Shown here piece by piece: positions 45,075 through 55,421 of a stretch of 64,000 nt of DNA. A program made the translations under genes and the position numbers. Source of the DNA: Bartonella raoultii (GTDB lineage: Bacteria; Pseudomonadota; Alphaproteobacteria; Rhizobiales; Rhizobiaceae); the NCBI RefSeq assembly GCF_019659805.1, contig NZ_JAIFRO010000002.1, positions 248,001-312,000 of the forward strand, in the 5' to 3' direction. The notes beneath the pieces were generated by a model. The model made no database searches, was not told where the DNA came from, and worked only from the letters and a program-made list of their open reading frames with translations. Numbering within the stretch: position 1 is the first letter of the stretch; each line of letters begins with the position of its first letter.

Positions 45075-45734
45075 AAAAATACTCTCTTTAAATATATAAT
45101 AAACAAAAAGTTAATATTGCTGTTTCATGTTGTCTATTTTGATTTTTATAATTTGCAAAATAAATAGGCAACATACTTTTTGGAAGTGTGTTTATGAAAG
45201 GGCATTAATATGCAATTTATTCTTGGATCTATATATAAAAGATCATTTCTAAAAACAGAATAAATTATTGCGTAGAATGCAATTTTTTCTTTATTTAATA
45301 CAGAAAGACTTGATGAAATCATTGTATTTATTCAACAGCACATCTTGTAAAAACACTTAAAAGAGCAAAAACATAAAACCAGATTTGTTGTTTTACCATA
45401 GGATATGCTCCAGTGTTTTTTGTGAAAAAATGCATTGAATTAAGAGTATATAAAACAGATCTATCAGCATCGTTTTTTGGGTGAATGATCTATTCCAATA
45501 TTACTCTATTGAGAGACCAGACAATGATATATCAAAATGCTAGGCTAACGAAAGAAAATCTATAATTGATTGGGTTATTGAAGCCAAGGTGTATATAATT
45601 TTTATGTCATATCAATAGGAAACTTTTAAAATGCTGATTGTTTTTTTATGAAGAGATTTCCACTATATTATAAGTTCTTTGAAAAGTGTACAAAATTCCT
45701 TTAAAAGGCTTAAATATTTTTATGCAAGCTTTTT
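45075..45734. other. AT-rich non-coding gap
   Basis: About 660 bases between tsaB and the YeiH-like gene. I find no ORF with a ribosome binding site, no RNA gene and no strong hairpin. Probably decayed sequence; the tsaB promoter should lie near the left edge. Confidence 0.45.
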
Positions 45735-46763
45735 TTATAATGTTATACGACTGAAATCATTTAATTTTATCATGATGAGGCTACAAGCTCCAAGAATGAG
45801 TATAGAGCAAGTTGAAGCCAAAATAACCCGCCATCCTGCTTTTTTTAATGAACGGATATCAACATTTAATCCTAATGCAGCCATTGAAATAACAGTAAAT
45901 AACTGGGCGATAAATTTGATAGGATTGAGAGCCGTTTGAGGAATAAGTCCACTTGAACGGACAAGCATCATTATAATAAAACCAATAATAAACCATGGAA
46001 TAAGGGTATGTAAACGAAAGTGCGTTTGTGACGAGCGACGATAGATGATAGATAGAGTAAAAATAACAGGACCTAACATGAGAACTCGTACCAATTTGAT
46101 AATTGTTGCAATTTGAACACTGACAAAAGAGACAGATGCTGTTGCCGCTAAAACTTGTGGTACAGCATAAACGACCATGCCTGCTAATACACCATATTGG
46201 CTAAATGATAATTTCAAAAGTGGGTGCAAAAAAGGGAGACCTAAAATAATAAGGACCCCTAAAAGAGCAGTAAAAGCAATTGATGCGGCAATATCTTCAT
46301 GCTTGGCATGGATGACTGGTGCAGTTGCAACAATGGCTGAGTTACCACAAATAGCATTACCACAAGCGACGAGCATCGCTAAATTTTTAGAAAGCCCGAA
46401 GAGCCGTCCAATAACAAAACTTAGAAGGATTGTTATAAAGATAATAAATACAATACTTGCAAGTAAACTCCAACCGGCGGAAAGAACAGCATGGATGCTA
46501 ATGCTTGCACCTAAAAGAACAATAGCAATTTCGAGAAGTGTTTTTGCACAAAAGGTTATACCCTTTTGAAAATATGTTGGCAGAGTAAAACAACAACGTG
46601 TAATGGATCCTAAGAGGATTGCTAAAACAAGACTTTCAAGCCACGTCTCTGAGAAAAGTTGTTTTTCTAGGACTTCCAAACCATAGGCTAAAGCAGAGAT
46701 AAGCACACATATGAGGATACCTGGAGCCCAATTATTAAGAAATGAAAGTTTTCGCTTAAGCAC
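45735..46763 (-). CDS. YeiH/UPF0324-family membrane protein (putative sulfate exporter)
   Basis: A 342-residue membrane protein with about ten helices, of the UPF0324/PSE family. Conserved stretches are LLGASISIHAVLSAGW and CGNAICGNSAIVATAPVI. Some members are called sulfate exporters, but a function is not established. The start is GTG at 46763, with GGGAGGAAA just upstream. It lies 47 bases after recR on the same strand. Confidence 0.88.
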   Translation of the reverse strand: MLKRKLSFLNNWAPGILICVLISALAYGLEVLEKQLFSETWLESLVLAILLGSITRCCFTLPTYFQKGITFCAKTLLEIAIVLLGASISIHAVLSAGWSLLASIVFIIFITILLSFVIGRLFGLSKNLAMLVACGNAICGNSAIVATAPVIHAKHEDIAASIAFTALLGVLIILGLPFLHPLLKLSFSQYGVLAGMVVYAVPQVLAATASVSFVSVQIATIIKLVRVLMLGPVIFTLSIIYRRSSQTHFRLHTLIPWFIIGFIIMMLVRSSGLIPQTALNPIKFIAQLFTVISMAALGLNVDIRSLKKAGWRVILASTCSILILGACSLIMIKLNDFSRITL

Positions 46764-46810
46764 TTTAATATTTCCTCCCTCAAAAGAAATAAATAATAGA
46801 AAAACAAGAT

Positions 46811-47416
46811 TTAAAGATTTGTTCTTGCTTGTAAAGCTGCTGTTAAAGTTCCATCATCAAGATAATCCAGTTCACCTCCTACAGGAACCCCATGTGCAAG
46901 TCGCGTAATTTTAACTGAAAAATTGGAGAGTTGATCAGTGATATAATGCGCTGTTGTTTGTCCTTCAACGGTGGCATTGACAGCTAAAATAACTTCTGTA
47001 ATTGTACCTTTTATAACGCGTTGTATTAAGGAAGCGATATTGAGTTCATCAGGCCCTATTCCATCTAAAGGAGAAAGGCGCCCACCTAATATATGATAAC
47101 GCGCCTCTAAAGCTCTTGCACGTTCAAGAGCCCAAAGATCGGCAATATCTTCGACCACAATAATTGTTGTATCATCACGGCGTGGATCTGTACAAATTGA
47201 ACACGGGTTCGTTGTATCTACATTTCCGCAAACAGAACAAACACAGACTTTATCTATAGCTTCTTGTATTGCTGCTCCTAAAGGCTCCAGTAATGTTTCT
47301 TTCTTTTTGATAAGATGAAGTGCGGCACGACGTGCTGAACGTGGGCCAAAGCCCGGTAATCGCGCAAGAATCTGAATAAGGCGCTCAATTTCAGGACCTG
47401 CAATGTGTTTAGACAT
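46811..47416 (-). CDS. recR: Recombination protein RecR
   Basis: A 201-residue partner of RecFO in loading RecA at gaps. Helix-hairpin-helix [16 protein letters not shown], zinc finger [16 protein letters not shown] and a Toprim domain ([28 protein letters not shown]) are all present. ATG at 47416 (MSKHI) fits the family; a GTG four codons upstream is in frame. Confidence 0.96.
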   Translation of the reverse strand: MSKHIAGPEIERLIQILARLPGFGPRSARRAALHLIKKKETLLEPLGAAIQEAIDKVCVCSVCGNVDTTNPCSICTDPRRDDTTIIVVEDIADLWALERARALEARYHILGGRLSPLDGIGPDELNIASLIQRVIKGTITEVILAVNATVEGQTTAHYITDQLSNFSVKITRLAHGVPVGGELDYLDDGTLTAALQARTNL

Positions 47417-47452
47417 TTTTTGTTCCACAAGGAAGAGATAAGATCTAATTCA

Positions 47453-47776
47453 TTAGAAAGGAAGCTTAAAATTTGGTGGGAGTGGTAGCCCTGCTGTCAT
47501 ACTTTTAGTTTTTTCTTCCATAGCTATTTCAATTTTTGTCCTCGCCTCATTATAGGCCGCCATAATTAGATCTTCAAGAATTTCAGTTTCTTCAGGTTTG
47601 AGTAAGGAAGGATCAATTTCGATTGCTGTTATGATATTTTTTCCATTTAAAGTGACACTGACAAGCCCGCCACCAGCGGTACCAATTACTTGTAGATTTG
47701 CCATTTCTTCTTGAATCTTCTGCATTTTTTCTTGCATTTCTTTGGCTTTTTTCATCATACTCATCATATCACGCAT
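47453..47776 (-). CDS. YbaB/EbfC-family nucleoid-associated protein
   Basis: A 107-residue DNA-binding protein of the YbaB/EbfC family with an N-terminal helix rich in Met and Lys ([16 protein letters not shown]), [19 protein letters not shown], and a C-terminal tail. It lies in the standard dnaX-ybaB-recR order, 14 bases after dnaX. Confidence 0.95.
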   Translation of the reverse strand: MRDMMSMMKKAKEMQEKMQKIQEEMANLQVIGTAGGGLVSVTLNGKNIITAIEIDPSLLKPEETEILEDLIMAAYNEARTKIEIAMEEKTKSMTAGLPLPPNFKLPF

Positions 47777-47790
47777 TGGAAGAGGTATCC

Positions 47791-49725
47791 TTATTCATCA
47801 TTGATATTATCTTTATGTTTAAAGGTATTGGGGAGTAAATCAAGATCGTTTTCTTGATTATTTAGGCGAATATCGACAATTTTTGCTTCAGGAAAGTGGT
47901 TGAGAATTTTAGCGATATCAGGATCAGCTTCTGCATTGGAAAAAAGTGTTTTTTGAACGGCCATACTTTCTTCCTGTAAAGTTGGTCCTCCTCCTTCATT
48001 GACAAAGGTGACAGACAAGTGCTTTTTTGTCCATTGAGATAACATTTTTTTTATATCATGCGCGACTGAAAAGGGGGCAGCTTCAGAAATCCTTAAAGTG
48101 ATATGTCCTGGTTCAAAGGAAACAGGGTGAACGAATTCTTTAATAAGCAGTTTAAAATGGATATCATTATGCTGTTCTGCTAATTTAATAATATCGTGTA
48201 ATGAGTTAATAATAATAGTTTTTTCTCTAGAATGTTTTTCTGCTTTTTGTATGGAAACGAGCGGTAAATTTTTAATCTCTTCAGAAGAGGAAACAGATTG
48301 AGAAGTTTCAAGAATTTCTGTTTTTTCAAGAGAAGGAGTATTTTGCGGTTTTTGAATCTTCAGTGATTGTTGTGCGTGTAAAGAGTTATCTAATTGGTTT
48401 TCTAAGGATGTTTGAAAATTTGGAGATACTTGAGAGTTTGGTTGGTTTGTTGATAGGTTTGCAATATGTTCTGAAGAATGGGTAGTTGTGACGTTTATTG
48501 TATTATTTACATGAGTGGGATCTTGATGAGAAGAACTTGGAACGATTGTGAGAGGTGTTGTCTCTTGTGAAAGCTTTTTTAAAGCTTCATCAAGGGTGGG
48601 GAGGTTAGCAGTATGAGTAAGACGAATGATCAGCATTTCAGCTGCTTGAAGTGGCTGTGCAGTTTGGCCAACTTCCTGTAAGCCTTTGAGTAACATTTGC
48701 CAGTTTCTGGACAGTACGGGAATAGAAAGTTTTTTTGAAAAATCTAAGCTTCTTAAACTCTGATCTTCAGTTAGTGAGAAATCTTCTACAATTTCTGGTG
48801 TAAAACGTAAACGTGTTACGAGATGATTAAAATCGGCCAATTCTGTTAGTATCGTGAAAGGATCAGCACCTGAATCATATTGGCTACGTAATTCATGCAA
48901 AGCACTGACAACATTACCTTTCATGATAAATTCAAAGAGGTCAATAATACGAGCTTGATCAGCTAATCCAAGCATGGTACGCATAGCACAAGCACTTACA
49001 TTTCCATTGCTATGCGCGATCGCTTGATCAAAAATGGACAATGCATCGCGCACAGAACCTTCAGCAGCGCGAGCAATCATAGAGAGTGCTTGATCTTCTA
49101 CTTCTACATCTTCAAGTTTTGCAATTTTGCGCAAATGCGTAGTCAAGGTTTTTGATTCGATACGTCGTAGATCAAAACGCTGACAACGTGACAGAATTGT
49201 AATAGGAACTTTGCGAATTTCTGTCGTTGCAAAAATGAATTTTACATGTGGCGGCGGTTCTTCAAGTGTTTTCAACAAACCGTTAAAAGCTTGCGTTGAA
49301 AGCATATGCACTTCATCAATAATATAAACTTTATAACGTGCGGAAACAGGGCGATAACGTATTTGCTCAATAATTTCACGAATATCATCAATACCTGTAT
49401 GGGAAGCTGCATCCATTTCTATAACATCGATGTGGCGGCCTTCAATAATTTGTGTGCAATGTTCTCCTAGTTTATTTAATGCGGTTGTTGGTTGGTCAAT
49501 ATCTTTTGTTTTATAATTAAGCGCACGTGCCAAAATACGTGCTGTTGTTGTTTTACCTACTCCGCGAATTCCTGTGAGTATCCATGCTTGTGCGATACGT
49601 CCTTTTTCAAAGGCATTCGTGAGGGTACGCACCATTGCTTCTTGACCAATGAGATCAGAAAAGTTTTGAGGTCGATATTTGCGAGCAAGAACGCGATAGG
49701 CTGTCTCTACCGGCATATTTTCCAT
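47791..49725 (-). CDS. dnaX: DNA polymerase III subunits gamma/tau DnaX
   Basis: A 644-residue clamp-loader ATPase. Walker A is [12 protein letters not shown], Walker B is IIDEVHML, the SRC box is ILSRCQRF. The zinc-binding cysteines usual after ARALN are largely missing (only the Cys in GEHC is left), as I recall for other rhizobial DnaX. The middle (410-500) is Ser/Thr/Asn/Gln-rich and probably disordered, followed by the tau-specific C-terminal domain. ATG at 49725 has GGAAG upstream. A slippery A_AAA_AAG at codons 382-384 may give a short product. Confidence 0.96.
   Translation of the reverse strand: MENMPVETAYRVLARKYRPQNFSDLIGQEAMVRTLTNAFEKGRIAQAWILTGIRGVGKTTTARILARALNYKTKDIDQPTTALNKLGEHCTQIIEGRHIDVIEMDAASHTGIDDIREIIEQIRYRPVSARYKVYIIDEVHMLSTQAFNGLLKTLEEPPPHVKFIFATTEIRKVPITILSRCQRFDLRRIESKTLTTHLRKIAKLEDVEVEDQALSMIARAAEGSVRDALSIFDQAIAHSNGNVSACAMRTMLGLADQARIIDLFEFIMKGNVVSALHELRSQYDSGADPFTILTELADFNHLVTRLRFTPEIVEDFSLTEDQSLRSLDFSKKLSIPVLSRNWQMLLKGLQEVGQTAQPLQAAEMLIIRLTHTANLPTLDEALKKLSQETTPLTIVPSSSHQDPTHVNNTINVTTTHSSEHIANLSTNQPNSQVSPNFQTSLENQLDNSLHAQQSLKIQKPQNTPSLEKTEILETSQSVSSSEEIKNLPLVSIQKAEKHSREKTIIINSLHDIIKLAEQHNDIHFKLLIKEFVHPVSFEPGHITLRISEAAPFSVAHDIKKMLSQWTKKHLSVTFVNEGGGPTLQEESMAVQKTLFSNAEADPDIAKILNHFPEAKIVDIRLNNQENDLDLLPNTFKHKDNINDE
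48574..48580 (-). promoter_or_regulatory. Candidate -1 frameshift site A_AAA_AAG in dnaX
   Basis: Minus-strand AAAAAAG is phased as TTA AAA AAG, the same arrangement as the E. coli dnaX slip site. After a -1 shift the frame runs 23 more codons to TAA at 48505-48503, giving a product of about 407 residues, close to the length of a gamma subunit. A weak 4-bp hairpin (GAGA/TCTC) starts about nine bases downstream; I see no stimulatory Shine-Dalgarno upstream. Confidence 0.45.
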
Positions 49726-49923
49726 AGATGCTTCCAATTTCGAAATTCTCTTATGCGCATGGAAAGAATTACAAATTAATATTGCACTCTCATATAAAAG
49801 AATTTTTTCTTAATCAATTTATTTTTTAAAAGACAAGATTACGCGCTTAAAGACAGCTGAATCCTTTTATTTGCTACATACGCAACGTCGCTTTGAAAAT
49901 TAAAGATACTCTTCTGAAAATGA

Positions 49924-49945
49924 TAAAAATCTCTTCAGTAAGAGA
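49924..49945 (-). terminator. Terminator of ffs
   Basis: On the minus strand TCTCTT and AAGAGA form a 6-bp stem with a 4-base loop, followed by TTTTTA, directly after the 3' end of the SRP RNA. Confidence 0.75.
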
Positions 49946-50043
49946 GGAGGCTGGTACAGTGACCCGTACCAGAACTCGTTGGGGCTGCTTCTTTCCAGAC
50001 CTGACCCGGTTGGCGAGCAGTTCGTCCACCACCAACCTCCCGC
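49946..50043 (-). ncRNA. ffs: Signal recognition particle RNA, small 4.5S type
   Basis: About 98 bases. The apical domain GGTCAGGTCTGGAAAGAAG followed by CAGCC matches the universal SRP RNA core that binds Ffh. The GGAA tetraloop is closed by T-A rather than the common C-G, a compensated change. The 5' GGGAGGTTGGT pairs with the 3' ACCAGCCTCC to close the rod. It lies upstream of dnaX on the same strand, as in several other proteobacteria. The ends are set from the base pairing and may be off by a few bases. Confidence 0.93.
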
Positions 50044-50411
50044 ATTTAATATGGTCGATTTAAAATCAAAAATCAAGCTTAGAAACGAACGATAGTGTAT
50101 AAACAACCAAACACTTTTCCGCTAAATTTAATTTATTCTATTATGGCTAACCAATAGGTTGAGAATTTATCAATTTTGAGTGGGTACAAACAAAATATAA
50201 CGTAAAAAAGCGGCTCATTGGCTTAAATTATAGAGTATATTCTTTGTTCAAGAATGACATTAATGATGAAAATACAAAGCAACTTAATTTACCAAAGTAT
50301 AAAATACACATTAAAAATAGAGCATCGTAGAGTATTCAGTACACTTTAAAAAAGGCTTATGAGAATACTTGAATAAGTCTACACAAAGATTGAGATGATA
50401 CAGAAATATAA

Positions 50412-50819
50412 TTAATCATAATCTCCCGTATCACAATTTTTTCCAATAACTTTTTCCTGTGTAATATTTTTAAAAATATAATATCCTGATGAAGGGAAGC
50501 AGATATGAAGAGATTTTACATTTTTTAGTATAAAGGTCTTATTTTCTTTATCATGGATTATTTTATTGTCATCATCAGCTGTAATTTTTAATTTATTTAA
50601 ATCAGCAAGGTTAGAGTATGATAAAGTAAAGGATACTTTCTTGGGTTTAAATCGATTACAAGCATACTCAACACCTTGATGAATCTCATCTGATGAGCCA
50701 ATTGTAACACTCTCATCTGCTGCAAAGGTCCATTTTCTCTCACCAAACCCAGCAAATGCACCACTAGAGTAAAGTAAAATATGAGCAGTTAATAATCCTT
50801 GTACAAAATTTTTTTTCAT
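50412..50819 (-). CDS. Small secreted orphan protein
   Basis: A 135-residue protein with a clear Sec signal peptide (MKKNFVQGLLTAHILLYSSGAFA), giving a mature part of about 112 residues. I recognise no family. The mature part has three Cys (in YACNRF, LHICFPS, GKNCDT), alternating polar and hydrophobic stretches suggesting beta structure, and an acidic end. AAAGG lies about ten bases before ATG, so it is probably expressed. It stands alone between ffs and pheA and could be a lineage-specific periplasmic or surface protein; this is inference. Confidence 0.75.
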   Translation of the reverse strand: MKKNFVQGLLTAHILLYSSGAFAGFGERKWTFAADESVTIGSSDEIHQGVEYACNRFKPKKVSFTLSYSNLADLNKLKITADDDNKIIHDKENKTFILKNVKSLHICFPSSGYYIFKNITQEKVIGKNCDTGDYD

Positions 50820-50911
50820 TATTTGGCCTTTTTATGCTAAAATATCGCTAATTATAGAAGCCTTTTATAAAGATAAGAATAAATTTAACGTAATAAATAG
50901 GCTTATTGCTT

Positions 50912-51775
50912 TTATATGTACGATGCTCGATCTTTTTGAGCTGGATAAATGCCAATAATACGAAATTCAGCGGAAAAGAAAGCGAGTTCTTCTAAGGCGT
51001 GTTGCATCATAATGTCTTCAGGGTGTCCTTCAATGTCAACGAAAAACTGTGTAGCATTAAAATTTCCACCAATCTGATAACTTTCTAATTTTGTCATATT
51101 AATACCATTTGTAGCAAAACCTCCCATTGCCTTATAAAGAGCAGCTGGAACATTGCGTATGCGAAAAAGAAGACTCGTGATAATTTTTTCGCCATTTTGG
51201 GGTTTTGGCACATGTCGTTGAGAACGGGAAAGGATGACAAAACGTGTAATATTGCGAGGATTATCTTCAACGTTTTTTTCAAGAATATCAAGTCCATAAA
51301 GTTTTGCAGCAACGAGAGGGGCTAAAGCTGCTTGTGAACGTTTTGCATTTTTTTTGATAAACTTTGCAGCACCAGCTGTATCAGCAAAAGTAACAGGTTT
51401 CCAACCATTTTTACGTATAATTTTACGGCATTGCGCCAGCGCATGTATATGGCTGTAGACGGTTTTAATCTCATGATGTTTTACACCGGGTAAAACCATT
51501 AATTGAAAATGGATAGGTAAAAAATACTCATCAATAATATAAAGCGATGACTGTGGTAAAAGGTGGTGAATATCAGCAACACGACCAGCCAAAGTATTTT
51601 CAATAGGAATCATAGCAAGATCAGCTTGTCCTTTTTCTACTAGGTTAAGAGCATCTTCAAAAGTAGCAGAAGGGATAGCATCCATATGGGGAAACATATT
51701 AGAGCAAGCAATATGGGAATTGGCACCGAATTCTCCTTGAAAAGAGATTTTATTGGTATTTTCAGGTATTTTCAT
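50912..51775 (-). CDS. pheA: Prephenate dehydratase
   Basis: A 287-residue single-function prephenate dehydratase (no chorismate mutase domain) for phenylalanine synthesis. The catalytic part has [23 protein letters not shown] and the DNPRNITRF motif with its essential Thr. The C-terminal ACT domain ([20 protein letters not shown]) carries LESYQIGG where others have ESRP, a variant common in relatives. It overlaps kdsB by four bases. Confidence 0.94.
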   Translation of the reverse strand: MKIPENTNKISFQGEFGANSHIACSNMFPHMDAIPSATFEDALNLVEKGQADLAMIPIENTLAGRVADIHHLLPQSSLYIIDEYFLPIHFQLMVLPGVKHHEIKTVYSHIHALAQCRKIIRKNGWKPVTFADTAGAAKFIKKNAKRSQAALAPLVAAKLYGLDILEKNVEDNPRNITRFVILSRSQRHVPKPQNGEKIITSLLFRIRNVPAALYKAMGGFATNGINMTKLESYQIGGNFNATQFFVDIEGHPEDIMMQHALEELAFFSAEFRIIGIYPAQKDRASYI

Positions 51776-52503
51776 GCTAAAATCTTACGTACTTTTTCAA
51801 GGTCACGTTGCGTATCAACTCCTAAGGGAATTGTATCAATTATTTCTACATCAATACGTATATTATGCTCTAATGCACGTAATTGTTCAAGTCTTTCACG
51901 TTTTTCGAGTGGGGAAGGTTTGTAAGCTACAAATTGCTCAAGCGCTTTGCGTCGATAGGCGTATATCCCAATATGATGATAGAGAGGACCATCCCCATAA
52001 GGCGCTGTGGCGCGGGTGAAATAAAGAGCGTGCAGGCGGTTTTGAGAGAGCGGTGTACCAATAATTTTCACGACATTTGGATCGTTTTTTTCATCTTCCT
52101 CAATAATTTTGGCACCTAAAGTTGCAATATCAGTTAAATCATTTTCTAGAGGATGCAATGTACTGATAATTTCACTAGGTGTAATTGTTGGGAGATCTCC
52201 TTGGATATTCAAGATAGTATTGTAGCGTTGTTCAGGATCAAGACGTGTTAAAGCTTCATAAATACGATCAGATCCAGATTTATGATCGCCAGATGTGATA
52301 ATACATTCATATCCATAAGTTGTAACAGTTTTAGCAATATCATTATGATCTGTTGCAACAATTACACGCCCTATTGCAGCTTTTTTTGCTTGTTCTACAA
52401 CGTGAACAATCATTGGTTTTCCAGAAATTTCTGCAAGAGCTTTTTTAGGAAGACGGGTTGATCCCATACGGGCGGGAATAAGAATAATAGGTTCAAGAGC
52501 CAT
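51772..52503 (-). CDS. kdsB: 3-deoxy-manno-octulosonate cytidylyltransferase
   Basis: A 243-residue enzyme making CMP-Kdo for lipopolysaccharide core synthesis. The nucleotide-binding [24 protein letters not shown] and NIQGDLP segments are diagnostic. ATG at 52503 has GGAAC upstream; the frame extends 30 bases more to an ATG that lacks a good site. It is divergent from the cytochrome c gene. Confidence 0.95.
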   Translation of the reverse strand: MALEPIILIPARMGSTRLPKKALAEISGKPMIVHVVEQAKKAAIGRVIVATDHNDIAKTVTTYGYECIITSGDHKSGSDRIYEALTRLDPEQRYNTILNIQGDLPTITPSEIISTLHPLENDLTDIATLGAKIIEEDEKNDPNVVKIIGTPLSQNRLHALYFTRATAPYGDGPLYHHIGIYAYRRKALEQFVAYKPSPLEKRERLEQLRALEHNIRIDVEIIDTIPLGVDTQRDLEKVRKILA

Positions 52504-52606
52504 TGAAAGTTCCAAGTGCGGTGTGTTCTGCATTTATCATGTTGTGTGTTATACGAAAAAAGCTTAAACTGAAAGTCGTAATGAAAATATGAACGTTTGA
52601 GTTTTT

Positions 52607-53161
52607 ATGAATCGCTCGACAATCCTTTATTTTATTTTTGCATGTGTATTTGTGCTGGTTATTTTTGTAGGAATTTCTACACTCAGTAATAGGCTTTATG
52701 ATACGCCTGTATCAATTAAATCTTCTGATAAAGTTACAAAAAATAACGTGATTAAAGAAGAACAGCAAATGCAGGATAGTTCTTTATCATTAAATGAACG
52801 CCTTCAGCAAGGTGACCTTGAAAATGGACGTAAGATTTTTCACCAATGTGCTTTATGCCATACCTCTGGGCGCAATGAATCAGGACGTGTTGGCCCAGTT
52901 CTTTGGGAGATAGTCAATCGTCCTTTGGCATCAACGCAAGGTTTTGCATATTCACGAGCTTTACGTGCACATTCTGATCAAAGATGGGATTTTGTAACCT
53001 TAGATCGTTATGTACACTCTCCACAGAAGACATTTCCAGGAACAATTATGTCTTTTCGTGGGATTAAAAATGCTCAAGATCGCGCTGATCTTTTGCTTTA
53101 CTTACGCAGTTTATCTGATCATCCTGTTCCTTTACCAACAGATAATAATAAGCCAGATTAA
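52607..53161 (+). CDS. cycM: Membrane-anchored cytochrome c (CycM type)
   Basis: A 184-residue class I cytochrome c held by an uncleaved N-terminal helix (ILYFIFACVFVLVIFVGI). Haem is bound at CALCH, with the axial Met in GTIMSFRG. A linker of about 40 residues joins anchor and haem domain. CycM types pass electrons to the terminal aa3-type oxidase. Divergence from kdsB-pheA is, as far as I recall, a conserved rhizobial arrangement. Confidence 0.92.
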   Translation: MNRSTILYFIFACVFVLVIFVGISTLSNRLYDTPVSIKSSDKVTKNNVIKEEQQMQDSSLSLNERLQQGDLENGRKIFHQCALCHTSGRNESGRVGPVLWEIVNRPLASTQGFAYSRALRAHSDQRWDFVTLDRYVHSPQKTFPGTIMSFRGIKNAQDRADLLLYLRSLSDHPVPLPTDNNKPD

Positions 53162-53606
53162 GCGATAGCAAAAGAGAAAATACTTAAAAACAGGTATAAA
53201 GGTTTTTATGTATTTATTGGAATTATGTAATTTTATCAAAAGCAATTGTTATTGAGAAACCAATTTAAAAATTGATGTTATGTTTGTGCCATTAAGAATC
53301 TTTAACGCTCTCATACAGAGATAAATTTTATTCTAAATTGCAAAAAAGCTTTTTATTGCTTTGATGGCTGTTGCATGTGCTCATTCAAATTCTACTTTAC
53401 TATACTTCATGAATTATCATCTTGTTTATAGTATTATCAGGTGTAATCGACTGTTTATTTGATCTTTTAAACAATATCCTATGGGTTATCTGTTGATGAG
53501 GTATGATTTAAGAACTGTTCAGGTATTTACATATAAAATGGTCGTTATGTACAATGAAGAAATAGTTAAAGATAATTTGCAGACTCTATTTTTATTCCTA
53601 AAATTC
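53162..53606. other. Non-coding gap with possible gene remnant
   Basis: About 445 bases between convergent cycM and the E1-like gene. A 42-codon open frame (53337-53462) starts with a signal-peptide-like stretch (KKLFIALMAVACAHSN) but lacks an initiation codon and a ribosome binding site. No RNA gene is visible. Confidence 0.4.
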
Positions 53607-54395
53607 TTATACAGAAATTTTGCTATCTGCTGTATTTATGTGCGAATCTGATCGCTTATAAGTGACGATTTGAAATTGTGCTAATAATCCATAATAGAGA
53701 AGAATTTTTCCTACTAAGGGTTCACCGATATTTGTGATGAGTTTAAGAGCTTCCATTGCTTGTAATGTTCCGATAACACCGGGTAAGATACCGATAATTC
53801 CAATTTCAGCACATGTTGGAATAGTACCTAAAGCAGGGGGGTTAGGGAATAAGTCGCGATAATGAGGATTATTGTCTTTATAAGGCATAAGTACTGTAAG
53901 TGAGCCATTAAAACGTTCTACAGCACCACTTATGAGAGGTTTTTGGCACTGTGCAGCATGATCAGCAAGCAGATAACGTGTAGCAAAGTTATCACTTCCA
54001 TCAATAATGATGTGGTAGGCGTTAAGAAGTTTATCCACATTACTTTTTTCTAAATGTTGGGTATGTTTCTCAACTATAATATGAGGGTTTATTGCTTTTA
54101 TAGTGGTTTCAGCACTGTCAGTTTTGTTTTGGTTTAGAGCATTTGTTTTATGAATAACTTGGCGTTGTAAATTAGAAAGTGAAACGATGTCATTATCAAT
54201 AATTCCAAGCGTTCCAACACCTGCAGCTGCTAAATAAGTTAGAACAGGAGCACCAAGACCACCTGCGCCAACAACAAGTACACGTGCTGCTTTCAGTTTT
54301 TGTTGTCCCGCTCCACCAATTTCAGGCAAAGTGATGTGGCGTGCGTAGCGTTTGATTTCCTCATTGCTTAATTGTATATTGTTTTCTTGTATCAT
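53607..54395 (-). CDS. MoeB/ThiF/HesA-family E1-like adenylyltransferase
   Basis: A 262-residue E1-like enzyme that would adenylate the C-terminus of a ubiquitin-like sulfur carrier (MoaD or ThiS). The ATP site VLVVGAGGLGAPVLTYLAAAG, Arg/Asn/Asp residues of DNDIVSLSNLQRQ, and PTCAEIGIIG are intact. The zinc-binding CxxC is replaced (HYRDLFP where others have CYRCLFP), and the second Cys pair near the C-terminus is absent. Its carrier partner is not in this window, so MoeB against ThiF cannot be settled. Confidence 0.88.
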   Translation of the reverse strand: MIQENNIQLSNEEIKRYARHITLPEIGGAGQQKLKAARVLVVGAGGLGAPVLTYLAAAGVGTLGIIDNDIVSLSNLQRQVIHKTNALNQNKTDSAETTIKAINPHIIVEKHTQHLEKSNVDKLLNAYHIIIDGSDNFATRYLLADHAAQCQKPLISGAVERFNGSLTVLMPYKDNNPHYRDLFPNPPALGTIPTCAEIGIIGILPGVIGTLQAMEALKLITNIGEPLVGKILLYYGLLAQFQIVTYKRSDSHINTADSKISV

Positions 54396-54482
54396 GAGCT
54401 TTCTCTTGTCATAGTTTTTTATTGTTTACTAACCTTATAGCACATAGGTTCATTTACTTTTCGTATAAGGGAGTTTTTATTC

Positions 54483-55421
54483 ATGAAAATTGCTATTCAG
54501 ATGGATCATATTTCAACACTTCGGATTCAAGGAGATACAACATTTGCACTTGCTTTAGCAGCACAAGAACGCGGTCACTCTCTTTTCCATTATACACCAG
54601 ATCATCTTTCCATGTACGATGGTAATATAATTGCACGAGTAGAGCCTTTGACTGTGCGTGATGAAGAGGGGAATCATTATCAATTAGGCAAGTCTTTTCG
54701 CACACAGTTGATAGATATGGATGTGGTTCTTTTACGCCAAGATCCCCCTTTTGATCTCAATTATATTACCACAACGCATTTATTAGAGCGCATTCATCCT
54801 AAAACGCTTGTTGTAAATGATCCAGCATGGGTGCGTAATAGTCCAGAGAAAATTTTTGTAACTGAATTTTCTGATTTAATGCCAGAGACATTAATTACAA
54901 AAGATATTGAAGAAATAAAAGATTTTAGAGCTACATTTGGTGATATTATTGTAAAACCACTTTACGGAAATGGGGGGGCAGGTGTTTTTTATTTGAAAAA
55001 AGATGATCATAATCTAGCATCGCTTTTGGAAATGTTTGCACAAATGTATCGCGAACCTTTTATTATTCAGCGCTATTTAGATGCTGTACGCAAAGGAGAT
55101 AAACGGATTATTTTGCTTGATGGTAAAGTTGTTGGGGCCATTAATAGGGTTGCTGCAGAAACGGATATTCGCTCCAATATGCATATTGGAGGTCACGCAG
55201 AAAATATTGATTTAACAGACCACGATTATAAGATTTGCAAGCGTATTGGTCCGGCTTTACGAGAACGTGGTCTTTTGCTTGTAGGGATTGATGTGATTGG
55301 AGATTATATAACAGAAATCAATGTGACATCTCCTACTGGGATTCGTGAAATTAAATACTTTGGTGGTGCGGATATTGCGCATCTTTTTTGGGATGTCGTT
55401 GAATGCAAGCGCTCAAATTAA
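54483..55421 (+). CDS. gshB: Glutathione synthetase
   Basis: A 312-residue ATP-grasp enzyme joining gamma-glutamylcysteine and glycine. Recognised by [29 protein letters not shown] [25 protein letters not shown] and [12 protein letters not shown], all close to E. coli GshB. AAGGGAG precedes ATG. Confidence 0.96.
   Translation: MKIAIQMDHISTLRIQGDTTFALALAAQERGHSLFHYTPDHLSMYDGNIIARVEPLTVRDEEGNHYQLGKSFRTQLIDMDVVLLRQDPPFDLNYITTTHLLERIHPKTLVVNDPAWVRNSPEKIFVTEFSDLMPETLITKDIEEIKDFRATFGDIIVKPLYGNGGAGVFYLKKDDHNLASLLEMFAQMYREPFIIQRYLDAVRKGDKRIILLDGKVVGAINRVAAETDIRSNMHIGGHAENIDLTDHDYKICKRIGPALRERGLLLVGIDVIGDYITEINVTSPTGIREIKYFGGADIAHLFWDVVECKRSN

Larger units (their letters stand above)
49738..50411. 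other. Non-coding region around ffs, with a start-less ORF remnant
   Basis: It carries ffs and its terminator. To the right, the plus strand has a 56-codon open frame (50163-50330) with no ATG, GTG or TTG near its beginning and a plausible, mixed composition (RLIGLNYRVYSLFKND in the middle). It may be a gene remnant. Nothing else is evident. Confidence 0.4.

Noticed and set aside
53337-53462. 42-codon frame with signal-peptide-like start
   Set aside because: No initiation codon at the start of the frame and no downstream domain; listed only as a possible remnant.
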